In this document: in pieces, positions 1 to 5,745 of the stretch
How positions within the stretch are numbered: the stretch's first letter is position 1
Layout of the letters: each line of letters starts with the position of its first letter
NCBI GenBank assembly: GCA_964496245.1
Contig: CAZBZG010000203.1
Span: forward strand, 1 to 8,733
Direction of reading: 5' to 3'
DNA from: CAZBZG01 sp964496245
GTDB lineage: Bacteria; Planctomycetota; SZUA-567
Length of the DNA stretch: 8,733 bases
The notes under the pieces: model-generated
What the model was told of the DNA's origin: nothing
Databases searched by the model: none
The model's input: only the letters and a program-made list of their open reading frames with translations
Position numbers and translations under genes: made by a program

Positions 1-905
1 GCATTGGTGGCGCGGTCGATGTCCTGGCGCGCGAAGAGGGGGTCCGCCTCGCCGTGGACCACCAGGAATGCCCGCGGCGCGATCAGGCCGGCCACGTCCC
101 AGAACTCGCCGAAACGCAGGATGCCGGGCACGACGTTGCAGTCGCAGTGCTGGACGCGGCCGTCGCTTCGCACGAACGGCCCGAACGAGCAGCTCGCGAC
201 GGCCACGGTGACGCGCGGATCGCAGGCGGCCGCGTAGGTGGTCGCCATGCCGCCGCCCGAATTGCCCAGGACGAGCACGCGCGCGGCGTCCGTTTCCTCA
301 AGTGAGGCGACCCAGTCGAGCAGGCGCATCATGTCCCAGACCCGTTCGCCCATGGGGGTGCGTCCGGCGAGCAGGCTGTGCAGAAGATGGCTCCGGCAGT
401 CCCGGTCGCCGTGGCGTCCGCCGATGTCCGGCACCACAGCGTCCGCGGCGAGGCCGCGCGTCGCCGGCGCCAGCGCGAGGAAACCGCGCTGCACAGCCTG
501 CACGGCTACGTCGCGGTCTTCGGCGCGTCCGCGCTTCTCCTGTTCGGCGTCCGGCCAGAGCCCTGCGTAGGTGTGCCAGCCGCGCGCATCGTGTCCGTGG
601 GGCAAGATGGCCACGGGAAACGGCCCGTCGCCTGGCGGGCGCAGCAACCAGAAAGGGAGGGCCACGGTGGGTTCGGTCTGCAGCGTGCAGCGCGTGCGCG
701 TGTAGCCTTCCAGGGATTCGGGCTTCCCGCACGTCACGCGCGGTTCGTGTTCGGCGAGGGCCTGCCGCATCTGCGGAAGGCCGAGTTGCTCATGGAGGGC
801 CGGACGTGCCGCTTCCGCCCAGGACCGCCATTCGGCTGCTGTGGATGCGCGGCAGGCATGCGCGCGCACCGTCGGGTCGTAGAGGCTTGCGAGATGCGCG
901 CGCAC
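1..905 (-). CDS. alpha/beta hydrolase, acetyl (xylan) esterase-like, C-terminus outside the window
   Basis: I translated this frame by hand because it has no stop inside the window. It gives a coherent serine-hydrolase sequence of about 301 residues. Counting from the GTG at 903-905, residues 99-106 read AILPHGHD, the strand and oxyanion turn typical of these esterases. RGFLALAPATRGL follows, then RDCRSH. The nucleophile elbow LGNSGGGMAT places the catalytic serine at about residue 216 (bases 258-260). VVHGEADPLF supplies the likely acid, Asp at about residue 288 (bases 42-44). The catalytic histidine would lie beyond base 1. The layout resembles the Abhydrolase_7/acetyl xylan esterase group, which act on esters such as acetylated sugars; the substrate here is unknown. 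The start is uncertain. The GTG has no clear Shine-Dalgarno site, and the frame stays open past the stop of the upstream gene at 982 without another ATG, GTG or TTG. The hydrolase call is firm; start and substrate are not. Confidence 0.85.
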   Translation of the reverse strand, partial: MRAHLASLYDPTVRAHACRASTAAEWRSWAEAARPALHEQLGLPQMRQALAEHEPRVTCGKPESLEGYTRTRCTLQTEPTVALPFWLLRPPGDGPFPVAILPHGHDARGWHTYAGLWPDAEQEKRGRAEDRDVAVQAVQRGFLALAPATRGLAADAVVPDIGGRHGDRDCRSHLLHSLLAGRTPMGERVWDMMRLLDWVASLEETDAARVLVLGNSGGGMATTYAAACDPRVTVAVASCSFGPFVRSDGRVQHCDCNVVPGILRFGEFWDVAGLIAPRAFLVVHGEADPLFARQDIDRATN

Positions 906-981
906 AGCCGAATCGTAGACGCGCTCTGCCTTCTGAGCCAGCGTTCCTCTCCGTTCGTCTTGGCCCGCCGGGGCGCGGCCC

Positions 982-1770
982 TCAATCCCCGCTGAGCGCT
1001 TTGAACACGCCCCCGAGCACCGACCCCTCGCCCTTCTGCTGGCCGCCCTGAGACGGGGCGTGGGCCAGGATGCGGTCGGCCATGCGCGAGAAGGGGAGGC
1101 TCTGGAGGTAGACCGTGCCCGTGCCGCGGAGGGTCGCCAGGAACAGGCCTTCGCCCCCGAAGAACATGCTCTTGAGCCCGCCCGCGCGCTGGATGTCGTA
1201 GTCGATGCCCGTGGTGAAGCCGACCAGGCAGCCGGTATCGACCTTGAGGGTTTCACCTTGCAGGTCCTTGCGGATCAGGGCGCCGCCCGCGTGCACGAAG
1301 GCCATGCCGTCGCCCTGCAGCTTCTGCAGAATGAACCCTTCCCCCCCGAAGAAGCCGGCGCCGAGACGCTTGTTGAAGGCGATCCCCACATGCGTGCCGA
1401 GCGCGGCCGCGAGGAAGGCGTCCTTCTGGCAGAGGAGCTCGCCCCCGATCTCGGTCATGTTGATGGCGAGTACCTTGCCCGGGTAGGGGGCGGCAAAGGC
1501 TACGCGTTTCTTGCCCGTGCCGGTGTTGGAAAAGTGCGTTATAAAGATGGATTCGCCCGTGAGCACGCGTTTGCCCGCGCCCAGGAGCTTGCCCATGATG
1601 CCCTCGTTCGGCGTGGAGCCGTCGCCCATCTTGGCCTCGAACGCGATGCCGTCGTCCATGTAGTTCATGGCCCCGGCCTCGGCGATCACGGTCTCGCCCG
1701 GATCGAGTTCGACCTCGACGATCTGCATGTCGTCGCCGTGGATCTCGTAATCGACTTCGTGGCATTGCAT
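982..1770 (-). CDS. AIM24 / TIGR00266 family protein
   Basis: This complete gene encodes 262 residues. ATG at 1768-1770 is preceded at good distance by a strong Shine-Dalgarno sequence (AAGGAGGG on the coding strand), which decides the start. The protein shows the glycine-rich beta pattern of the AIM24 (formerly DUF124) family: ETVIAEAGAMNYMDDGI near residue 27, GGEGFILQKLQGDGMAFVHA in the middle, and VDTGCLVGFTTGIDYDI followed by FFGGEGLFLATLRGTGTVYL in the last third. The tail GEGSVLGGVFKALSGD is the short Gly-rich end common in this family. There is no signal peptide and no membrane segment. Bacterial members have no established biochemical role; the yeast namesake is a mitochondrial protein, which says little about function here. 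It lies 66 bases downstream of leuC in the same direction and could be co-transcribed, although a small hairpin lies between them. Confidence 0.9.
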   Translation of the reverse strand: MQCHEVDYEIHGDDMQIVEVELDPGETVIAEAGAMNYMDDGIAFEAKMGDGSTPNEGIMGKLLGAGKRVLTGESIFITHFSNTGTGKKRVAFAAPYPGKVLAINMTEIGGELLCQKDAFLAAALGTHVGIAFNKRLGAGFFGGEGFILQKLQGDGMAFVHAGGALIRKDLQGETLKVDTGCLVGFTTGIDYDIQRAGGLKSMFFGGEGLFLATLRGTGTVYLQSLPFSRMADRILAHAPSQGGQQKGEGSVLGGVFKALSGD

Positions 1771-1809
1771 GATGCGCCCTCCTTCCCCCGTCGTTCGAAC
1801 GGCCCGGTC

Positions 1810-1826
1810 CCGGATCCCGCATCCGG
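1810..1826 (-). other. small hairpin just downstream of leuC
   Basis: CCGGAT and ATCCGG form a perfect 6-bp stem around a 5-base loop, 10 bases after the leuC stop. No T-run follows on the coding strand, so it is not a canonical intrinsic terminator. It could be a weak terminator, an mRNA-stabilising stem, or chance in GC-rich DNA. A 10-base palindrome CGTTCGAACG (1792-1801) lies between it and the next gene's ribosome binding site. Confidence 0.3.
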
Positions 1827-1836
1827 AGCGGACGGA

Positions 1837-3123
1837 TCAGTCGAGCAACTCCCGCGGATCGCAGAGATAGCCGGTCACGGCGGCCGCGGCCGCGCTCGCC
1901 GGACTCATGAGATGCACCATGCCGCCGGCGCCCATGCGGCCGTTGAAGTTGCGGTTCGTGGTGGACGCGCAGACCTCGCCCGGCGCGAGCACGCCGTTGG
2001 ACATGCCCAGGCACGCGCCGCAGGTCGGGTTGGTGATGCAAAACCCCGCGTCCATGAAGACCTGGATGGTGCCGTCCTGCATGGCCTGCTCGTACACCCG
2101 GGGCGTGGCCGGCGACAGGATCCCCCGCACGTGCGGATCGAGCCGGCGGCCCTTGAGGATGCGCGCGGCTTCGCGGAGATCGCTCAGGCGGCCATTGGTG
2201 CAGCTTCCGACATAGACCTGGTCCACCCGGATGTGGGCGAGTTCGCTGAGCGGCTTGACCTGGTCGGGCCGGTACTCGACCGTGGACAGCGGCACCAGGC
2301 CGGAGACGTCGACATCGATCGCGCGTTCGTAAGTCGCGCCCTTGTCCGACCGCCAGCCGCTGAACGCCGCCAGCGCCGCCTCGCGATCGGCATGCTCGGC
2401 CTGCACGAACGGCCAGAGGTAATCCACGGTCACCGCGTCCGGCTGGCAGATGCCGCTCGTGGCGCCCGCTTCGACCGCCATGTTGCAGAGGGTCATGCGC
2501 GCGTCCATGTCGAACGCGTCCACCACGGGGCCGCCGAACTCGATCACGCAGTCGGTGGCGCCCTTGACCGTGAGACGGCGGATGATCTCGAGGATCACGT
2601 CCTTGGCGTACACGCCCCGGGGCAGCGTGCCGGTCACGTCCACGCGCAGCGTGCGCGGCTCGCGGAAGGCGCACACGCCCTTGAGGATGCCCACCTCCAG
2701 GTCGGTCGTGCCCACGCCCGCGGCGAAGGCGCCGAACGCGCCGTGCGTGCAGGTGTGCGAGTCGCCCATGATCACGGTCATACCCGGCCGGATGAACCCC
2801 TTCTCGGGAAAGAGCGCGTGGCACACGCCGTTGGCGCCGATGTCGAAAAAGTCCGGCAGTTCGTGGCGCCGGGCCCAGTCGCGCAGCTGTTTGGCCTGCA
2901 CCGCGCTCTTGGTGTCCTTGCTGGGCGTGACGTGGTCGATCACGGCCTTGATCTTGGCCGGATCGAAGACCCGGTCCTTGCCGCGCGCGACGAGATCCAT
3001 GATGGCCAGCGGCGTAGTGATCTCGTGGCAGAGCACGGCGTCGAGGTCGAGCACCTTGGCGCCCGGAAACGGCTCGTCGCGCAGGTGGCTGGCGAAGATC
3101 TTCTCGGTCAGGGTCTGGGCCAT
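1837..3123 (-). CDS. leuC: 3-isopropylmalate dehydratase large subunit (LeuC, aconitase family)
   Basis: The gene encodes 428 residues, the usual length for the shorter (archaeal/thermophile-like, type 2) LeuC and homoaconitase large subunits rather than the roughly 466-residue E. coli form. It starts MAQTLTEKIFASH, typical of this group. The GDSHTCTHGAFGAFAAGVGT segment (residues 120-139) and the three [4Fe-4S] ligands are present: Cys308 in VGSCTNG, and Cys368 and Cys371 in NPTCGACLGM. TTNRNFNGRMG (388-398) is the conserved segment after the cluster. The enzyme would isomerise 2-isopropylmalate to 3-isopropylmalate in leucine synthesis, acting with a small LeuD subunit in the cytosol. Homoaconitate or another 2-alkylmalate is a possible alternative substrate, which sequence by eye cannot exclude. 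The ATG at 3121-3123 has only a weak upstream GGA. No leuD follows; the next gene is an AIM24 protein, so the partner must be encoded elsewhere. Confidence 0.88.
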   Translation of the reverse strand: MAQTLTEKIFASHLRDEPFPGAKVLDLDAVLCHEITTPLAIMDLVARGKDRVFDPAKIKAVIDHVTPSKDTKSAVQAKQLRDWARRHELPDFFDIGANGVCHALFPEKGFIRPGMTVIMGDSHTCTHGAFGAFAAGVGTTDLEVGILKGVCAFREPRTLRVDVTGTLPRGVYAKDVILEIIRRLTVKGATDCVIEFGGPVVDAFDMDARMTLCNMAVEAGATSGICQPDAVTVDYLWPFVQAEHADREAALAAFSGWRSDKGATYERAIDVDVSGLVPLSTVEYRPDQVKPLSELAHIRVDQVYVGSCTNGRLSDLREAARILKGRRLDPHVRGILSPATPRVYEQAMQDGTIQVFMDAGFCITNPTCGACLGMSNGVLAPGEVCASTTNRNFNGRMGAGGMVHLMSPASAAAAAVTGYLCDPRELLD

Positions 3124-3245
3124 GTGCTACGTCCAAGGATTGTGCGAAGACGTCGATTGTCGCATTGCACGGGCGGGAGGCGGGAGCCGGTCGGTGGCGG
3201 ACCACCCCGCGCGGAACGCCACAGGCGGGAGCGCGGGCACGGGCC

Positions 3246-3542
3246 TCAGACCGCCTCCAGCTGGATGAGCCCTTCGAACCCGGCTGCACGCAGGACCTGG
3301 AGTACGGCCGGCCGCGCGGTGATGCTGAGCGTCTTTCCGTTGGCCTGGGCCTGGAAGAACGTGGCGGCGATCATCCCGATGTACGTGCTGTTGACGTAGG
3401 AGACGCTGCTCAGGTCGATCCGCAGCTCGTCCTGGGGAAAGCCGAGGAGCTCCCGGCAGGCCTGGTCGAAGCTGAGGTCGAAGTCGCGCCGCAGGTCGGT
3501 CGAGACCTTGAGCACGCCGTTGTCGAGTTCGTAGTCTGCCAT
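3246..3542 (-). CDS. STAS-domain protein (anti-anti-sigma-like)
   Basis: This 98-residue protein consists of a single STAS domain. The central segment LRIDLSSVSYVNSTYIGMIA matches the family core, in which a beta strand ends in a loop bearing the phosphorylatable Ser/Thr before a helix. Ser52, next to Thr53, occupies the position of the regulatory serine of SpoIIAA. The end, RAAGFEGLIQL, is also typical of the family. Such proteins switch partners by phosphorylation, for example binding an anti-sigma kinase, or act in stress and chemoreceptor-like complexes in the cytosol. No kinase, phosphatase or sigma factor lies nearby, so the partner is unknown. The ATG has a poor Shine-Dalgarno site, but a well-formed promoter lies 57 bases upstream and no better in-frame start was seen. 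A 122-base gap separates it from leuC downstream, so co-transcription is possible but not shown. Confidence 0.85.
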   Translation of the reverse strand: MADYELDNGVLKVSTDLRRDFDLSFDQACRELLGFPQDELRIDLSSVSYVNSTYIGMIAATFFQAQANGKTLSITARPAVLQVLRAAGFEGLIQLEAV

Positions 3543-3598
3543 GGGTGCCGCTCGCTTCGTCGTGTCCGTGGCCGAACCTCCCCATTGAGACGGCGCCC

Positions 3599-3627
3599 AT
3601 CATACCCGGTCGCCGGCGGACCGTCAA
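3599..3627 (-). promoter_or_regulatory. sigma-70-type promoter of the STAS gene
   Basis: Read on the minus strand, TTGACG (3622-3627) and TATGAT (3599-3604) are separated by exactly 17 bases. That is one mismatch from consensus in each box, with ideal spacing. Transcription would start near 3592, giving a leader of about 50 bases before the STAS start codon. It may also serve leuC and the AIM24 gene by read-through. Confidence 0.7.
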
Positions 3628-3978
3628 AGCAAAAAATGGCAGTCCGAGCACGGCCGTTCCACTCTTGACCCGCGCCTCGTCCTGCGCAGACTGGAGGCGC
3701 ACCGGGAGATCCGCGCATGCTGGGCATGGTCGATCCACGGGGACGGGACGATGGCACGGGGCTTGTGGCGCAGGCGGCGCTCCAGGCCCTGCGCGGGCCG
3801 CGCATGCCCGGGCACTGTCTTCGCACCCGATGACCGCCCGCATGCAGGGAATGCTCGCGTGGCTGGTGCCTGAGTACAGTCCAACATGACTCGCATGCAC
3901 GCCACGGGCGGAGTCGTTTGGCTTCGCGGCGTCATCGGCGGCCTGCATCCGCGGACGTGTCTGCTGCCGCGTCCCCCG
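3628..3978. other. gene-poor region between two divergent promoters, with CGCATGC repeats
   Basis: I see no convincing gene in these 351 bases. CGCATGC occurs four times (3714-3720, 3801-3807, 3839-3845, 3892-3898), always with the palindromic core GCATGC. A tiny plus-strand frame (3717-3833, 38 codons) has GGAG eight bases before its ATG and overlaps a 19-codon frame (3830-3889) by ATGA. Neither product resembles anything I recognise, and the composition is arginine/glycine-rich like other chance frames here. The region could hold operators for the STAS promoter or the tRNA promoter, a small RNA, or decayed coding sequence. Confidence 0.4.
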
Positions 3979-4007
3979 TTGACACCCCACCACAAAGCCG
4001 CTAGGAT
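3979..4007 (+). promoter_or_regulatory. sigma-70-type promoter of tRNA-Leu
   Basis: TTGACA (3979-3984, perfect consensus) and TAGGAT (4002-4007) are separated by 17 bases. They lie just upstream of the tRNA, whose first base is at 4030, so transcription starting near 4014 would give a short 5' leader for RNase P to remove. There is no other gene on this strand for it to serve. Confidence 0.75.
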
Positions 4008-4029
4008 ACGAGTGCGACACAGCACCCCT

Positions 4030-4115
4030 GCCGGGGTGGCGGAATGGCAGACGCGCGAGATTCAAAATCTCGTTCCCTTCGGGGAGTGAGGGTTCGAATC
4101 CCTCCCTCGGCACCA
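4030..4115 (+). tRNA. tRNA-Leu (anticodon CAA)
   Basis: The sequence folds into a complete class II tRNA. The acceptor stem pairs GCCGGGG with CCTCGGC (one G-T pair), followed by discriminator A and an encoded CCA at 4113-4115. The anticodon stem CGAGA/TCTCG encloses the loop TTCAAAA, giving anticodon CAA, which reads UUG leucine codons. A long variable arm (stem around a TTCG loop) is as expected for leucine. The T arm GAGGG-TTCGAAT-CCCTC is perfect. It is the only plus-strand gene seen and faces the DUF1846 gene tail to tail. Confidence 0.97.
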
Positions 4116-4121
4116 GCGTAC

Positions 4122-4158
4122 AAGAAACCGCCAGCGGACAGGACGGGTCTTCTGGCGG
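4122..4158 (-). terminator. rho-independent terminator after the DUF1846 gene
   Basis: On the minus strand CCGCCAG (4152-4158) and CTGGCGG (4128-4134) form a perfect 7-bp GC-rich stem around a 17-base loop, followed directly by TTTCTT. It begins 16 bases after the stop codon at 4175 and would end the carB / PurF-like / DUF1846 transcript. On the plus strand no T-run follows the hairpin, so it is a poorer terminator for the converging tRNA. Confidence 0.7.
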
Positions 4159-4174
4159 ATACGTCCCCGCGCCC

Positions 4175-5728
4175 TCACGACACAAACAGATCTTTGGTCG
4201 AGAAGGTGGGGTCGCTGGTGAGGTGGACCCCGAGCCGGCGGAGGCCGGCCTCGTCGCCCGGGGTGGGGATGTGGGTCATGTGCACGTCGCAGCCCCGCAG
4301 ATCCTTGAGCTTCTCCACGCAGAGCTGGGCCGTGGGATTGGTGGTGGCGCTGATCCCAAGCGCGATCAATGTCTCTTCCAGATCCAGGCTGGCCGACCGC
4401 GCGCTGTAGATGTCCCGCTTGAGGCTGGCGATCGATTCCATGATGTTCGGTGAGATCAGGTGGATCTCGTCCGGCAGGCCGGCCAGGTGCTTGACCGCGT
4501 TCAGCACCAGGCTCGAGGCCGAGTGCATGAGCGGCGAGTTCTTGCCCGTGAGGAGCGTGCCGTCGGGCAGCTCCACGGCCGCACCGCAGTAAATGCCCTC
4601 GTGTCCCTTGCCCTTTGCCTCGGCATCGCGTGCCGCTTCGCGGGCCGGCTCGACCGTGGTCCGGTTCTCGGGCGTGAGATCGAGCGCCTCGAGCAGGCGC
4701 TCGGCGCGTTCGACCGTGTCCTTGTCGACCAGGCCCATGGCGTACTCGGACGCGTAGCGGAAGTAGCGGCGCACGATCTCCTGGCAGGCGGCCGCACGCA
4801 CGGCCGCGTCGTCCACGATCCCGAAGCCGCAGCGGTTCACCCCCATGTCGGTGGGCGACTGGTAGATCGCCTCCCCGCCGGTGATACGTTCCAGGATCTT
4901 GCGCAGCACCGGAAACGCCTCGATGTCGCGGTTGTAGTTGATGGCGGTCTCGTTGTAGGTTTCTTCGTGGAACGGGTCGATCATGTTGACGTCGCCGAGG
5001 TCCGCGGTCGCGGCTTCGTAGGCCACATTGACCGGGTGACGCAGGGGCAGGTTCCAGATGGGAAAGGTTTCGAACTTGGCGTAGCCGGCGCGCACGCCCC
5101 TTTGGTGTTCGTGGTACATCTGGTTGAGGCAGGTGGCGAGCTTGCCGCTGCCCGGGCCGGGGCCGGTCACCACCACGAGCGGCTTCTCGGTCTCGATGTG
5201 CGGGTTGGCACCGTAGCCCTCGGGGCTCGCGATGCGGTCCACATCCGTGGGATAGCCCCGCGTGGGGCGGTGGGTGTAGACCGCGATGCCACGGCGCTCG
5301 AGCTTGTTCCGGAAGAGCTGGGCGCTCGGCTGATCCTCGAAGCGCGTGATCACGACCGCGCGCAGCTCGATCTGCCAGTCCCGCAGCTCGTCGATCAGCT
5401 TGAGCGCGTCCGAGTCGTAGGTGATCCCGAAGTCGGCGCGCATCTTCTTGCGCTCGATGGCGCCCGCGTGGATGCAGAGCAGGATCTCGGCCTTGTCGCG
5501 GACTTGCTGGAGCAGGCGCATCTTGACGTTGGGGTCGTAGCCGGGGAGCACCCGCGCGGCGTGGTAGTCGAAGAGCAGCTTGCCGCCGAACTCGAGGTAG
5601 AGCTTGTTGTCCGACCGCTCGACCCGTTCCGTGATCTCGGCCGTCTGCTCGGCAAGGTATCGTTCGTTGTCGAAGCCGACCGTCTGGGTGGCGACGACCG
5701 GACGACTCTGCGCGGCGCGAGCGGTCAT
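4175..5728 (-). CDS. DUF1846 (UPF0371) family protein
   Basis: This protein has 517 residues, near the family's usual length of roughly 500. The start is the ATG at 5726-5728, supported by GAGGAG nine bases upstream. The frame stays open much further upstream, but only as a shadow of the PurF-like gene. Recognisable family segments are VGFDNERYLAEQ (17-28), KLYLEFGGKLLFDYHAARVL (42-61), a glycine-rich nucleotide-loop-like stretch VVVTGPGPGSGKLATCLNQ (185-203), FPIWNLPLRHPVN (222-234), YQSPTDMGVNRCGF (289-302) and MTHIPTPGDEAGLRRLGVHL (484-503). There is no signal peptide or membrane span, so it is probably cytosolic. The family has no assigned function. The loop at 189-196 suggests nucleotide or phosphate binding, which is my inference. 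It follows the PurF-like gene by 17 bases, so the two are very probably co-transcribed and perhaps translationally coupled. Confidence 0.9.
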   Translation of the reverse strand: MTARAAQSRPVVATQTVGFDNERYLAEQTAEITERVERSDNKLYLEFGGKLLFDYHAARVLPGYDPNVKMRLLQQVRDKAEILLCIHAGAIERKKMRADFGITYDSDALKLIDELRDWQIELRAVVITRFEDQPSAQLFRNKLERRGIAVYTHRPTRGYPTDVDRIASPEGYGANPHIETEKPLVVVTGPGPGSGKLATCLNQMYHEHQRGVRAGYAKFETFPIWNLPLRHPVNVAYEAATADLGDVNMIDPFHEETYNETAINYNRDIEAFPVLRKILERITGGEAIYQSPTDMGVNRCGFGIVDDAAVRAAACQEIVRRYFRYASEYAMGLVDKDTVERAERLLEALDLTPENRTTVEPAREAARDAEAKGKGHEGIYCGAAVELPDGTLLTGKNSPLMHSASSLVLNAVKHLAGLPDEIHLISPNIMESIASLKRDIYSARSASLDLEETLIALGISATTNPTAQLCVEKLKDLRGCDVHMTHIPTPGDEAGLRRLGVHLTSDPTFSTKDLFVS

Positions 5729-5745
5729 GGGCGGGGCTCCTCGAT

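Noticed and set aside
298..732. Minus- and plus-strand frames of 110 to 249 codons over the first 1000 bases
   Set aside because: They overlap the hydrolase frame, which alone gives ordered family motifs (HGHD, GNSGGG, HGEADP).
3180..3230. Short GC-rich stems between the STAS gene and leuC
   Set aside because: Stems of 5 to 6 bp without a T-run are expected by chance at this GC content and do not support a terminator.
1060..3399. A 779-codon open frame on the plus strand
   Set aside because: It is antisense to the AIM24, leuC and STAS genes, whose minus-strand products are recognisable families. Its composition (rich in Arg, Ala, Gly, His, Val) is what antisense reading of GC-rich codons gives.
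3886..4089. A plus-strand protein ending GVAEWQTREIQNLVPFGE
   Set aside because: The ending is the tRNA-Leu gene read as protein; there is no independent coding support.
4030..4175. A tRNA-associated integration site
   Set aside because: No repeat of the tRNA 3' end, no integrase and no mobile genes are visible in the window.
3127..4185. A minus-strand protein containing REGFEPSLPEG
   Set aside because: This string is the familiar artefact of translating the complement of a tRNA-Leu gene; the frame crosses the tRNA and the STAS gene out of frame.
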